Positions 32,766 through 44,519 of a stretch of 64,000 nucleotides of DNA are shown here, in pieces. The stretch's first letter is position 1. Every line of letters begins with the position of its first letter. The stretch lies in the NCBI RefSeq assembly GCF_003255815.1, contig NC_037670.1, positions 70,427,406 through 70,491,405 of the forward strand, in the 5' to 3' direction. The position numbers and the translations under genes were made by a program. Under the pieces are notes generated by a model that saw only the letters and a program-made list of their open reading frames with translations, ran no database searches and had not been told where the DNA came from. This DNA is from Theropithecus gelada (taxonomy: Eukaryota > Chordata > Mammalia > Primates > Cercopithecidae).

Positions 32766-33779
32766 ATAATTCAAGAGACGGAGCACACAAAAACAATCAG
32801 CAGGAAAATAACTCCAAATTTAAAATGTTTTCTTCCTAAACCATATTACACTTGTTTCCTTAGTTTCACAAAGTTCCAGCTTGTTCTATCTGCTAAATGT
32901 GTTGGTGGCAAAAGCTGTGAGACATGGTGGCAGGTGAAATCTCTTGCCCTTAAATAGCTGTCATTTCAAAACTATAAACAGTAAATACTGTGAAGCCCGT
33001 CTTAAACCGCAGCCCAAGGGAGCCGCAGAAATTGGATGCCTCATAGAAATGATCTTTAAGTAAAGGTTGAATACAGTAGCCTTGGGGATATGTTCAAATG
33101 GTGGCTCCAGACAGAGTTGTCTGACGGGAAGCGTTCGCCAGCCTGGGCTTCCTGGAGTTTGCCTGCTCTGAGACACATAATGAAAACGAGAGCTTAAGGG
33201 TTCATCAGGGGGATGGCATAGAGGCTAGGAAAATCCTAAGTATTTTGTAATGTCCAGGTAAATGCTCTACTTGTGGATTCATTAATTAGACCTTCAAAGA
33301 TAAGAGGCCAAACACAAAGCTGAACTTTTTCTCAAAGCCTGCCTTCATCTCACTGAGCAACATGCAAAATGCCCCTCACAATAAATCATTTCTCCTTCTC
33401 AGGTAGAGCCACCTGCATTTGGTGTGTGTGATTTGGGGTGTTGAAAGCTAGCCAAAGCAAGCAGGAATGAGAGGGCTGGCTAGCAGCTCTGCTCCGCAGT
33501 GTGGGAAATGGTTAGGCTGCAGAGGGAGGCACCCTAATGCACGCCTTTTGAGATCAGAGCCGCTTAAGCCCTTGAGAGGGGATGAAGGGACCTTGGGGCC
33601 CCAAGGGGAAAGATCTTGCGGCCCTAATAAGAATGGTTGCCTGGCAAGGCTAAGCTGGAATGGGAATCTCCAGTCGTGGAGAGCGTCCACTCTTGCTGTG
33701 GTCAGAACCAGAAGAGAGAATGCGGAGCATGAGACAGAGGCTTTCCGTAAACATGGCTCATTCTCAGAGCACTTTAGGG
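32766..33779. other. Unique sequence upstream of CpG island
   Basis: No repeats recognised, and GC content rises from about 33460. Scattered CpGs occur (GCTCCGCAG, GCCGCTTAAG, CTTGCGGCC, AGTCGTGGAG). It could be the proximal flank of a promoter. The 113-codon plus frame at 33467-33808 overlaps a minus frame and is not convincing as coding. Confidence 0.45.
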
Positions 33780-34215
33780 CTGGGCTCCCAGAGGGCGGAC
33801 ATTCCTAGAAATGGTGCAGATGCACAGCCCCTCCTTCCAGGGCACCGCCCCCGCAGCCCGGCAGAGCAACCGCAGACATATATTTTCCTTCTCCGAATAA
33901 CACCGCCGCGCCGGGTGGAAACGAACCCGAGAGCCCACAGTTGGCCAGCGGCCGTGGGGAGCGGGCGCCAGCAGTAGGTCCCTGCTGGGGCTGTCGTTCA
34001 GCTTCTCCCTGCGGACCTCGGACACAGCCCCCACCAAGCTGCATGCGTCCCGGCCTCCTCCCTCCCACTCCAAAATCCCGCTGCTCCTGCTGTCAGGCAC
34101 CTGAGAGGGAGCTTCCCTTAGCCCTGGAATCGCTGCGAAGGGGTGGAGCGGACTTTTCAAATTCTCTCTCCCTCCCCGGAGCCCCCACCTTCACCTAGAC
34201 GTTTGTAGGTCACGA
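33780..34215. promoter_or_regulatory. Small non-repetitive CpG island, candidate promoter
   Basis: I count about 28 CpG dinucleotides in about 430 bp, with the densest run CACCGCCGCGCCGGG at 33900-33914. The tract is GC-rich, contains a GC-box-type CCGCCCCC motif at about 33845 and a second GC-rich cluster GGGAGCGGGCGCCAGC at about 33957-33972, and is free of recognisable Alu/L1. A CpG island of this kind in otherwise CpG-poor DNA usually means an unmethylated germline promoter or a Polycomb/enhancer island. Neither direction of transcription nor a TSS can be read from the sequence. Several 85-128 codon frames on both strands result from the high GC content. Confidence 0.6.
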
Positions 34216-34499
34216 TTTGTTTATTTATAATTAATTTATTGATTGATTTTAAAATTCAATAGGCATTAGAATCACATGACATCATGCTAACGGTTCCTGA
34301 AATGAAATGTGTCCATTTCAAGATGTTATATAAAATATTCCATTATGTGATTACATTTGTAATCTGTGTACAGTAGCAGCCTCAGCCGGGCGATGCAGAC
34401 CCGGACTTCCTGTTGAAGAGAGGGAGGAAGCTTGCTCATAAAAGGCCAGACTCTCAGTGGGCTCCGTGTGAATCTGTCTCCACACTCACGGCTGTCTCC
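34216..34499. other. Unique AT-rich sequence, nothing recognised
   Basis: Sharp drop from the CpG island to a TTTATTTATAATTAATTTATTGATTGATTT patch at about 34218-34248, then ordinary sequence. Confidence 0.5.
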
Positions 34500-34655
34500 T
34501 GCTGCATGCCTCAGCGTTCTCATCTAAGAAGTGTGAATATTAGCAGTACCTATCTTATAGGATTTGTGCTATCAAAAACATAATCCGTATTAAGTAGATA
34601 ACTCAATGCTTGGTACATAGTGAATACCTACTGTTAGTATTGTAATTGTTTCTGT
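34500..34655 (+). mobile_element. MIR SINE, sense
   Basis: GCTGCATGCCTCAGCGTTCTCATCTAAGAAGTGTGAATATTAGCAGTACCTATCTTATAGG matches the MIR 3' core, followed by GCTTGGTACATAGTGAATACC, the MIR 3' end. Confidence 0.72.
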
Positions 34656-35505
34656 AAATACGGCTGCTACTATTAAAATTTTTCAGAATCAGCTCTTAAT
34701 TTGTTGATGACATGAAACCTTTTCAGAAGTAACTTAATGTATCTTATTACAAGGCAAATTCTTTTGGTTTTCGTATTTTTCTAATAAATACAAGAGAAGC
34801 TGACAAAAACAAAATGATAAAGCAAAGATAGAAAAGCGAAGGCAGGGAGATAAACTTTAATATCAAATAAAGCAAAGATATTGAGAGAGAGAGATTTTTG
34901 TGTTCATTGCAGTCAACATTCACACTGAAGATACAGCAGCAGAAAACAAACAGGCATACTAACAATTTTGTGCTTCTAACTTTGTACACTTTGTCTAAAA
35001 AGTGACTCCTCAAATTGTGTAAAATTCAGGCCCACAAATCTGAACTGCCCCTGAAAACATGTAAAGCAAAAACTGCTAGGAGTGTAAGAAAATTAACAAC
35101 TTCCATATATTTGATTAGAAACAGTTGTAGAAGAATATTTAACAACACAGGAAGATGTTCATGATATGTTATATACTAAAAGATTAATAAGAGTTTCATG
35201 TACATATGTCCTGAGGTCAAGGACAAGTTTGCCAAACACCCAGACCAGTTCCCCTTAGAGAGTCAGCTTTAAAGTCTTAATTAGCCTATTAAAGGCTCTG
35301 AGAAATCCAAACACCAAGTTTAACTCTTAAATATCGTGTTTTCTACCACTTTTATTTGAGAATGCAGAACTTTTTCACAATACTCATATTAAGTTTCTTT
35401 TGAACAATGTTTAATATACACCTTTTTGGGATATGCTATCCTAGAAGCATTTCCATTAAAATCAGGTTGAAAAACAAAGAAAAGTCAACTCTATCAGGTG
35501 TGAGT
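34656..35505. other. Unique AT-rich sequence, nothing recognised
   Basis: No gene or repeat supported. An AGAGAGAGAGA patch lies at about 34882-34892. The 88-codon minus frame at 34747-35013 is hydrophobic by composition only. Confidence 0.5.
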
Positions 35506-35530
35506 GTCTGTGTGTGTGTGTGTGTGTGTA
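35506..35530 (+). repeat. (TG)n microsatellite
   Basis: About 11 TG units preceded by TGAGTGTCTG; likely polymorphic. Confidence 0.95.
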
Positions 35531-36495
35531 ATATAAATTGTATAACTATGTAAATATGATATAAAAGGCTACTGGAAAGGATACCTATTATCACTTTTAC
35601 AGATGACATGATACAGTTTTCTCCTTAGACTACTCAAGATTGAAAAAATATTAGAACCATATTTTAGTGTATATACAAAACAAATATATTAGAAACTGAT
35701 TTGACTTACTTTTTATCTGCTACCTATCTACACTGCTTGAGTTTTTGCTTTATCATGATATTATTTTTACAATTTAAAAAGTCTTCTTTAAACTCACGAG
35801 GGGTTAGGCTCTTAGAATGAAAGATACTGCCTCATTTCTTGATACAGAAATGCTAAAAAGTCACTTAAGGAATCAGCAGTATGAATGTCTGATAAGATAA
35901 GAATCTCTCAAAATTGGATGTATTGCTGTGAGCAGGGCTCACTCCAGTTGCCTGGGAATGAGCTGGCACTAGAGGTCCCATCTCCCAGGTCTCCCAGCGG
36001 CAGGGCTACACCCAGCTCAGTTTCCCTCAGGACCTGGATCTTCCACGTCTTCAGACTCTGGGCTGCTGGCGTTTCTCAGCATCCCTCTAGACAGCTGGCA
36101 TCTGAACTCAGACTGCCCGATGCTTATGCTCCAAGTGTTAATTCCTGCACACCAAGGTCACTGGCACCCTCGTTCCATTTAAATGAGTGAGCAGCAAGGG
36201 AAATGGGGTGCCTATTCTGACTAATAGCCCTGGGCACTTTGTCCCAAACTCTCATGGACAAGACCTGCATGCCTGCTGGTTTTCTGCCCACAGTTCTAGC
36301 CTATCTTGGGATCTTGCCTGGTGTCCACCCCAAGCTGTGCCTCAACAGGTGCATGGGACAGGTCGTTCACATGGAGTCTCATGGAGTGGGATGTGCAAAT
36401 GAGTTAATTTTATCTCAGCAACAGTGATTGTGTGCTTTATGACACCATCGCCTCAAAAATTAAACTTTACGTCTGATTGTAGGTACACTGAACTC
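35531..36495. other. Unique sequence, nothing recognised
   Basis: The 35885-36190 plus frame (101 codons) overlaps a GC-moderate patch but carries no domain or recognisable exon context. Confidence 0.45.
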
Positions 36496-36538
36496 AAGGC
36501 ATTTGTTTTGTTTTGCTTTATTTTGTTTTGTTTTGTTA
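36496..36538 (+). repeat. (TTTTG)n microsatellite
   Basis: Pentamer tract with one TTTTGC/TTTAT interruption; no flanking Alu. Confidence 0.93.
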
Positions 36539-37029
36539 GGGTATGCATTTTGCACTAACTCAGTAATTCTCAACTGAGAATTTAAAAGGGACTTTCAAGG
36601 TGATGGAAATTGTATTGCCTTTATTTACGGGGGTGGAGAGAGGGGGAACAGATTGCCTCCAGGGCACTGACTTAGACATTATTAGTTACTGAGCGGCGTG
36701 CCTCTGTTGTCCACTCCATATTCTCTCTTGTAATTTGTTTCATAGATGAACAAGGAGCAGAGCGTTGGAGTAGAGTCTTCCTTGATGGATCAGTGAGTGG
36801 AAAATAGTAAACCTTCTTTTTCCCAAAGCTAATGCCTTACATTCTTACCAAGAGCATTATCCTATAATAAATATGGAATTAAATTGTTTAAAAACTCAAG
36901 GTGAGCAGCTCTCCCATTTGCAGCTATTTATTAGTTATATTTAAGGGATGAATAAATTCATTTTCACCACGAGTAGTTTGAAAACCAATCTACTCATTTG
37001 CGTGAATTCAGTGATTCCCTATGAACTTT
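36539..37029. other. Unique sequence, nothing recognised
   Basis: Ordinary AT-rich DNA leading into the TA-rich tract. Confidence 0.5.
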
Positions 37030-37220
37030 CAGAATATATATAATATATAAAATATATATAAATTAATATATAATATATAATATATAATATTTTAATATAT
37101 ATTATATTTTATTATATATAATATAATATATATTTTAACATATATTATATTTTATTATATATAATATATATTTATATATAAAATATATTATATATAAAAT
37201 ATTTTATATATATATATATT
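37030..37220. repeat. (TATATAA)n AT-only palindromic tract
   Basis: About 190 bp composed almost only of A and T, built from ATATATAA/TTATATAT variants with several self-complementary segments (for example TATTTTATTATATATAATATA repeated near 37105 and 37150). It can form cruciforms and resembles the AT-rich cores of fragile or breakpoint sites. It is likely unstable and difficult to assemble. Confidence 0.93.
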
Positions 37221-39470
37221 TAACAAGATCAGCTACTTCATCTGTGAAGGGTCACATATTGACCGAACAGCTCATTATTTTTAAGCTCTATCAATATCTC
37301 GCCTACCTGTTTACTCAAACTAAACCATGCATTTCTTAGGAATATTGTGTGGGTTTGGTAATAGCTTGTCCAATGGATGCACAGAAGTTATTACAAGCAA
37401 GTTCAGTGAGATCAAAGTAAACAGTTATAGGGCTAAGCATAACAACAGGTGCAGCTGAAAGCACATGCCTGAAAGGAAAATGGTAATGAGGGGCGGAGTT
37501 AGGTACCTCTACCCTGTGGCTCAGACACATGTTTATCACAAAGGCACCCAGAGGAGTTTGGCAGGAAGATATTCAGGGCTTGGGGATATGCTGTTTGCTA
37601 TCTCTAAGGGATGAGTCGATACAGATCTTGGGGTATTTGCTAGCTCCTCTCTCGCACATTTCCAGGGCACAATAATTGGCCCAATGGCTTCTAGAAAAAG
37701 CCCTTAAGAAAAGTTACAATTGACAAAGCATTTCAGACTAGTGGAAACCTGGATGGATTTTTCTTGTATGTTGCCTTATATTTTATATTACAGAAAAAAC
37801 TAAGAGAATATGCTATTTATTGAAAGCCACTATTTAGCTCTTTCTAAGGCAAATAATTATCAAGAGACCATAGGCTTTTTATCATACTAAATCCAATGAA
37901 ACAGATGCCCCCCACATGACCTCTGGAGGCTGCACCAGCTGAGGCTTGCAATGGCAAGGCAAGCAAATCCTCCCATTGTCATAACCCCTGCCCGTCCTTC
38001 AGCTCCTCTTCCAGGCCTGGGTCCTTACCTCCTGCACATACGCACACTCTCAAAACAGCTTCTTAGCACAGCTCCAACCACTGAACAGGAAGCTTGTCCA
38101 AACTAAGAAACCAAGACCTTGTACTGCATTCCTTCCTAACAAAAAAGTTCCAAACCTTTTTTAGGAAGGCAAAACTTGTATCATATCCAGATGTATACAC
38201 TAGTCTAGCTAGATGGATACCAGGCACCTACTACCCAATGACTTGCCAGGGATTTCTATAGTGTTTTTCCTTTTTATCTTTTTCATTTGGATCTGTGTCT
38301 GACGAAAATGTTTTCATAATCCCTTAATGTTGCTACCAAATAAGTGTGTGAGAAATTAAGGATTTCTGAGATTACATACTTCATATATACAGACATATAT
38401 GTGTGGGTATTATATATACAAGCTTATATCTATATGTATATAAAGTTCAAATGCTATCTTAAAGCTTGAAAATGAACCATTGGAAATGTATTTTCGCTTG
38501 AGAAATGACTCATACAAGAGCCCACTTATACAGAGAACCCACCCAGCAGAATCACACAAGAACTGAGATGATGGAGTAAATGAAGACAAGATTGACGTAT
38601 AATTCCCATCCCAAGTATCCTCAGGACAACCTTCCTGTCCTCCATTCAGCCTCAGGCTGTCATTTGAAGAGACTTCAATAAAGGATCATCTTGTGGAGAA
38701 TGTCAAAGTGTATAAGAGAAGGGACATCCCGTGGCTCTTGTATTATTGATTTTAAATGGTGGATTTGACTCTGGGGTTTCAAAAAGCAGCAAGAACAAGA
38801 TAGTGTGTGTCACCATCATGATGGATAGGGTTCATGGTAGCAAACCAAGTGAGCAATCATTCCAGTGGGATCCAAGGGCTCAAACCTAGGTCAGGCAAAC
38901 CAGGAATGCAAGGAACCAGGAGGTACAGAAAGGCACGTCCTCAGGAACACCAAGAGTGGCTGCTCTGCCAAGTCCCAAGGAAAAGTGTGGATGCAGAGAA
39001 GCAACAAGACCAGGAACCCCAGGAAGCAAGGGCTGCAGAAGCAAAGCAGGTTGTGAGGTGAAAGGAGAAAGTTGAACACAGTAGCATGAAGGCACAGGAG
39101 TGTGAAGTCAAGTACTTATTTTGATTGACACCCAAAGCATGGTACTTGCATGGGTGGTTTGGGCTGGTTTAAACCACAGTGTCATGGCAAGCTGGTGATC
39201 TGTCAGCCTCTGCTTTGAGTTTGCATCTATTATTGCCCAATCTTTGCCAAATAGAAGGATGGAGTGCCTTTAGAATGCCTGGGACTACTTTGGAATGGTA
39301 AAGAGAAACCCACAGGAGACATGCACAAAGGAAGGTGAGAGGACTAGGGAGAACACCCGGACCAACAGGACAGGCACATGGCTAAGGTGCAGCTGCATTA
39401 GGCCATGAGGATGAACAATGTAATTGCCCCTTCCCTACTACCATTGACTGCCCCTTCCTTTCAAAAACTT
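37221..39470. other. Unique sequence, no supported gene
   Basis: About 2.2 kb without confident repeats. A TATATAC/ATATATG-rich patch lies at 38385-38445. Five overlapping frames of 62-75 codons on both strands at 38834-39135 share a CAGGAACC-type imperfect short repeat, which lowers stop density; none looks coding. Confidence 0.45.
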
Positions 39471-39568
39471 GTAAGTGAAAGGATACAAAATTTCAGTCAG
39501 AAGCAATAAGTTCAGGAGATCTATTGTACAGCTCCATGACTGTAGTTAATAAGAATATATTATATTTT
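39471..39568 (+). mobile_element. L1 (PB/MA-type) 3'UTR, part 1, sense
   Basis: AAATTTCAGTCAGAAGCAATAAGTTCAGGAGATCTATTGTACAGCTCCATGACTGTAGTTAATAAGAATATATTA is the familiar L1 3'UTR landmark string. An AluY interrupts it and it continues at about 39885. Confidence 0.8.
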
Positions 39569-39853
39569 GGCCAGGCGCGGTGGCTTATGACTGTAATCCC
39601 AGTACTTTGGGAGACCAAGGCAGGCAGATCACGAGGTCAGGAGATCAAGGCCATCCTGTCCAACATGGTGAAACCCCATCTCTACTAAAAATACAAAAAT
39701 TAACTGGGTGTGGTGGCATGAGCCTGTAGTCCCAGCTACTCAGGAGGCTGAGGCAGAAGAATCTCTTGAACACGGGAAGCAGAGATTGCAGTGAGCCAAG
39801 ATTGTGCCACTGCACTCCAGCTTGGGCAACGGAGTGAGACTCCGTCTCAAAAA

Positions 39854-39884
<31 letters not shown>
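39569..39884 (+). mobile_element. AluY-type SINE
   Basis: Full-length Alu beginning GGCCAGGCGCGGTGGCTTATG, with the AluY-type CAGATCACGAGGTCAGGAGATC, a conserved right arm, and a tail of about 24 A followed by (GAAA)n-like sequence. The flanks AAGAATAT at 39551 and AAGAATAT at about 39888 form an imperfect target-site duplication. It is inserted within an L1 3'UTR. Confidence 0.9.
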
Positions 39885-39886
<2 letters not shown>

Positions 39887-40075
39887 AAAGAATATTTTAT
39901 GTTCTTTAAAATCACTGATAGTGGATTTGAAGTGCTCTTACCATCAAAAAATGGTTAAGTATTTGAGGTAATGCATGCCACTTAGCTCAGTGGCATGCAC
40001 ATATTTCAAAAGATCACATTGTATACAAAAAACATATAGAATTTTTTTGTCAACTTAAAAATAACTGAATAAAGC
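39885..40075 (+). mobile_element. L1 (PB/MA-type) 3'UTR, part 2, sense
   Basis: GTGGATTTGAAGTGCTCTTACCATCAAAAAATGGTTAAGTATTTGAGGTAATGCATGCC, then CATATTTCAAAAGATCACATTGTATACAAAAAACATATAGAATTTTTTTGTCAAC: the 3' end of the same L1. It contains a 9-bp perfect inverted repeat at 39973-39998. Confidence 0.8.
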
Positions 40076-40189
40076 TTGTTCTTTTGATTAGCATATAATG
40101 CTACTCTCCCAGTCATGTAGCCTTTCGTGCATTCTCTCTCTTTACTTTATTGATTCCAATTTCCCTACCAAAGCCTTGTGTTTTAATTT

Positions 40190-40960
40190 TCTCCAGAGTG
40201 CAGTGCTAGGCCTGCTGCTCTTCTCACTCTATGTACTCTCACTACTTACTCAGTCAAACTTTTGAATGACTATATCACTCATGGGGTAAAATCTAAGCTC
40301 TTTTGCAACAAACCCGACTCTTCAAGATCCAGGTCGTACAATTTGCCTTACCTCATCAACTCTACACTTCCAGCTCCACCCCAACATGTAACTTAGTCAA
40401 ATTACACAACTCAGCAGATTTTACATATTCCATTCTTCCACATTTCCATCTTTTACTACTCTGTTTGCTTAAGAAACTTTCACCCACTTCATTACCTGAC
40501 AAACCTCTCGGCCAGGACCAGCTATTGTACATAATTTTGGGGGTCCAGTATAAAATGAAAATACAGGCCCCTTGTTTAAAAAGTATGAAGAATTTCAAGA
40601 TAGCAAGAGTAGAGCACTGAGCCAAGCATGAGAGGCTGTAGAAGCTGGCTTTAGGTGACCTGTATGCCCATGAACCCAGCCCTGTCCTCAGCTCAATTTC
40701 TCCTTCCTTGTAAACTTTTCCCATTTCCTCCCTAAGAGATGTACATTTCTTCTCTATTCCCACTACACCCCACAAAGTTTCCATGTTAACATTTACCCTG
40801 TGCTATTTTTATTTTTAGTGTGCATGTTTCCTCACAAGGCTGTAAGTTCCTGAGGACAAAAGCTAGGCCTTGGTTAATGTTGTATAGTCAGCATCTAGCA
40901 CAACACATGGTACACCGGAGGCCCTCAAGATGTGTCTGTTAAGTGAATGAATGAGCAACT
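40190..40960 (+). mobile_element. LINE L2, sense
   Basis: Old L2 3' part: 'TAAGCTCTTTTGCAACAAACCCGACTCTTCAAGATCCAGGTC' near 40292, 'TCACCCACTTCATTACCTGAC' near 40480, 'AAGGCTGTAAGTTCCTGAGGACAAAAGCTAGGCC' near 40837, and 'CAGCATCTAGCACAACACATGGTACACCGGAGGCCCTCAAGATGTGTCTGTTAAGTGAATGAATGAG' near 40890-40956. The 105- and 140-codon frames inside it are not recognisable L2 protein. Confidence 0.65.
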
Positions 40961-41180
40961 GCAGCTTCTGTAACTTGTTTTCTGTGGGATGCTTCTGTTT
41001 TCTCATGGACATTTTATGTCATTGGAGAATCAGCTATATTGTTTGAGAAACAGTTCTAGAAGATTACAAGTACCACAATGCCTCAGTAATAGAATTTCTA
41101 GAATACAATTTCTTTGTACATAAAAGGCCCTTATCCATCATGGAATGTTTTTTAAAATCATTTAAACATTGATGTTGATT

Positions 41181-41403
41181 GGCCAGACACAGTGGCTCAT
41201 ACCTGTAATCCCAGTCGTCTGGGAGGCCAAGGCAGGAGGATCGCTTGAGGTCAGGAGTTTGAGATCAGCCTGGGCAGTACAGTGAGACCTCATCTGTGCA
41301 AAAAGAATTAACTGAACATGGTGGCACGCATTTGTAACTCCAGAGACTCTGGAGGCTGAGGTGGGAGGATCTCTTGAACCCAGACCCCAACTCAAAGTAA
41401 AAA
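41181..41403 (+). mobile_element. Alu (J/S) with deleted right-arm 3' part
   Basis: GGCCAGACACAGTGGCTCATACC start, GGATCGCTTGAGGTCAGGAGTTTGAGATCAGCCTGGG, then right arm AACATGGTGGCACGCATTTGTAACTCC up to CTTGAACCCAGA (about 41384). The next bases CCCCAACTCAAAGTAAAAAG match the region just before the tail, so the right arm has lost its 'GGTTGCAGTGAGC...CCAGCCTGGG' segment. No clear TSD was found. Confidence 0.87.
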
Positions 41404-43074
41404 GAAAGAAAAAGGTGTTGAAAAGAAAATTAAATAATAAGTCATAAATCCTCTTATCACATATTTCTTTTTATGTATTTTGATACATGCATTAAAAGTT
41501 GTGTTTTTAGAGAGTTTGAAAATAGATTGTTCTTCAAACAAAGTCATGTGACTACAATAAAATTAAGAAAGCTGATAAACGTATTCAGCTTCTCTTTCAC
41601 AAACCTATATTGAGATTTGTGCTTTTGAATTCCTCCCAACCCCTCCCCACCCAGCTCCCAAGTACAATTTCTTCAAAAGGTAGTTCATTCAGAGGACAAA
41701 CATGTAGAAGGTAAATGCAGATTCCTCTCCTAGAAGCAGAGGTGGGATTGGGTCATGCAAAGCTTTTTCTTACCAGTCCGAGCTCCCCTCCCATCTCCTG
41801 CCACACAACTGGTCTTGAAGATGGAGGCGGCTATTTTATATGGATGTATATGTAAACACTTGTGATACATATTTTCACTTTAATAACAATCTGTTTAGGA
41901 TCCAACATAGAAATCAAATTCATCTAACTCTTACTTGAGGTGAGCCAAGAATTCTCATCTAGTCAAAGTTTCTGAGTAGAAAATCATGCTATGACTGTGT
42001 GACATTTCCAAATCACAGAATTTGGTAGGGGTACAAACAGCCTTAGTCATTGGAGCATCTGACATCTTGGTCTCAGGATAGCTATCCAGCCATCCAGTGT
42101 TCATGATAGTTGGTTAGATGCCATAGAGGACAAGCTGTTTAATCTCAACAGCCTCTAAGTTTTTTCGTAAAAAAAAAAAAAAAAAAAAAGCCTTTAAATG
42201 GCCTTATAAATGCTAAAGTACACTCTTTCTCAGTGGTTAAACATTCAGAAATCCATCTGAAAACAATCATTCAAAACATGGACTAAATGTCCATTACATA
42301 ATTATTTATATTAGCCTAATATTGTAAACAAATGTTTAACACCATGGAATTATTGAGTATATTGTAAGTGACAAAATTCCATTTGGTAGACTGTGGTGCC
42401 ATGATTAAAACTAATGTTTACAAAGAATTCTCTAAAGCTTGAAAAGATGTTTATATTATGGTGCTAAGTAAGTTACGAGGCTTCAGCAATATACATCCCC
42501 TGTGATCTCAACTATTTCTCAACGTGTACAAAGAAATTAGGATAAAACAATACATTTTAACTGTGATTATTTTCCTCTAAGTATAGATGATGTTTTTCTT
42601 TTTATTCTTCTGCTGTCTCTTACTTTTTTTAATAAGCATATATGACTTTTATCATAAGAACACTAAAAACGTTTCTTTGGAAGGTGACATTCACAAGGCA
42701 GTACCTGACTTCACTGTGGTCCTTTGCACATGAGTTAACCTGACATTGAGAACAGAGGGACTCAGAGCTATCTTAACAAGATATGTGGGCCAGCTAGGAC
42801 CAGAGCTGAGAAAACTCACTGGGAAACTTGAAACAATGAAGCCAAATTTGCAGAAGAATGGCAAAATGGGGACTACAATTTGTGAAAAGCCAAAAAACTC
42901 ATAATGAATTTCCAGTAACTATTTCGTTATGCTACTTTCTAGAAGCCTAGGAAGCACCACTTCTTCGTTTAACACAAAGAGGCAAGAAGAGTTCAGAGCC
43001 TAAATCTGTGATAAAATTCAGTGTTTGAATGTGGAAAAACAAATGACTGAGAAATAAAATAGAGTTAACTTTTA
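41404..43074. other. Unique sequence with a poly-A run
   Basis: No gene or repeat supported. A 21-nt A run lies at about 42169-42189, with no identifiable element 5' of it. Confidence 0.5.
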
Positions 43075-43720
43075 TAGTTGCAAGTTTCAGAGACTCAAGT
43101 TAGTTCAATTAAAAGGGCTACTTATTAAGAATACATATAGAGTTAAGAAGAAGATAAAATCTCATGGGGGTGCTAAGAAGAGGAGTAGGTGAAACCAGGA
43201 GTTATAACTGGAATCAGCCTTGTGGACACTAGACTTGAAGGGTGACCTTGAGCCTAAGGATATCCTAAAGACTTCAGTAGCAACAATCCACACCTCTGCT
43301 CTACTGCTCTTATATTAATACAAGTGAAACATTCCAGGCATCGGTTTTTTCCTGTTCTGGTATCAACTGATTTCTATGTTTTCTACTCTGTTTTTTGTTT
43401 GTTTGTTTGTTTTGTTTGCTTGCTTGTTTGCTTTGCTTGTTTTTTACTGCATCTCTTTTTTTCTGTCCCTGGCCCACTTCAGTGCCTATGGCTCACTATG
43501 GCCACCCTAAATTCCCTCTATACATGACATCCTGTGAGTTTCAACTCTCATTGCCAACTGCCTCATTCTCTCTGTATTCCTAGTTCAAGAAGGAGTTGAA
43601 ACGTCTCAGTGATTCTGTTTACAGTAAACCACTTTGTAAGCCCTTGATAAGCCTATGTAATAGCTGGTCTGGGTTCACATGTCCTCTTCTTGGTCATGAA
43701 ACAAAACTTCTCCCTGTGAC
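43075..43720. mobile_element. Unclassified interspersed repeat related to 27731-28070
   Basis: CAGAGACTCAAGTTAGTTCAATTAAAAGGGCTACTTATTAAGAATACATATAGAG echoes the opening of 27731-28070, and CTCATTCTCTCTGTATTCC echoes its later part. Extent and family are uncertain. Confidence 0.32.
43389..43446 (+). repeat. (TTTG)n/(TTGC)n microsatellite
   Basis: TTTG tetramers with TTGC interruptions. The two Cys/Leu/Phe-rich frames covering it are low-complexity translation. Confidence 0.93.
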
Positions 43721-44519
43721 TGCTCACTGGGAAGGGTTCCTAGGCTAGGTGATTTCACTTAGAATAGAGGAGAAAAAAGTGAATAACGTAGGATGGCACA
43801 GGACACTTTATGACTAACATCTTGTGAACAGCTATTGATTGAGGAATAATTTTGGTTTCCTGATGAACATTTAGGGTAAAGAATCCTGGTTCTAGCATGT
43901 TGACATGTCTGCCTCCAGTTAAATCGACATCATCAAGCCCACAGAACTGGATGGCTGTATAAACTAGCTTGTGCTCATTTGCTAATAAATGTTCAATGAA
44001 TGTTTTCAGGTACAGAAAAAAAGTATGTGGTTAACATATTTAGCTAGGAAACAGACTATATTCCTGATAATTTATTATGTTTCACATAGATACATCATTT
44101 CCTATGTTGGTCATGTTAACAAAGGGGGTGGTAAACATCCGGAATGCTGTATATTTCAAGCACAATTTTGCCTAAACACATGTTACATTAATTACTTAAG
44201 ACATTGATGTCTATTTGTTCAGAATCCAACATAAAATAATGAGCATTCTCTTTCTCATTTTCACGACTTACAGGCAAAACTGTAAGCAAAAAAAGAGTGA
44301 AAATCTTGCCTTTGGTATCTATATGTTTGTCAAACTAAGAGCCCAGGATGAAAATAGTTGAAACAATGGCCTTAATGGTGGGGCAGTGCCAAAATGTGCC
44401 CTAATGGCTCTTCTATAGCAGAACTGACTGTCCTCAATGTCCGTCAGCCCCTATTAATCTATTATTTCCATAGATTGATAAGAAAATGTTCATATTGTCA
44501 TTCGCTGCTTGAGGATTTC
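43721..44519. other. Unique sequence, nothing recognised
   Basis: No gene or confident repeat. A 45-bp segment at about 44207-44252 resembles one at 45326-45371. Confidence 0.5.

Noticed and set aside
33467..34160. Frames of 85-128 codons on both strands around the CpG island as coding exons
   Set aside because: GC-rich DNA has few stop codons, so long antiparallel frames arise automatically. None shows a protein family signature.
38834..39135. Cluster of five 62-75 codon frames on both strands
   Set aside because: They come from a short imperfect CAGGAACC/AGCAAGG-type repetition lacking stops; no domain.
40303..40784. 105- and 140-codon frames as genes
   Set aside because: They lie inside a decayed L2 3' region and do not match L2 protein or any other family I recognise.
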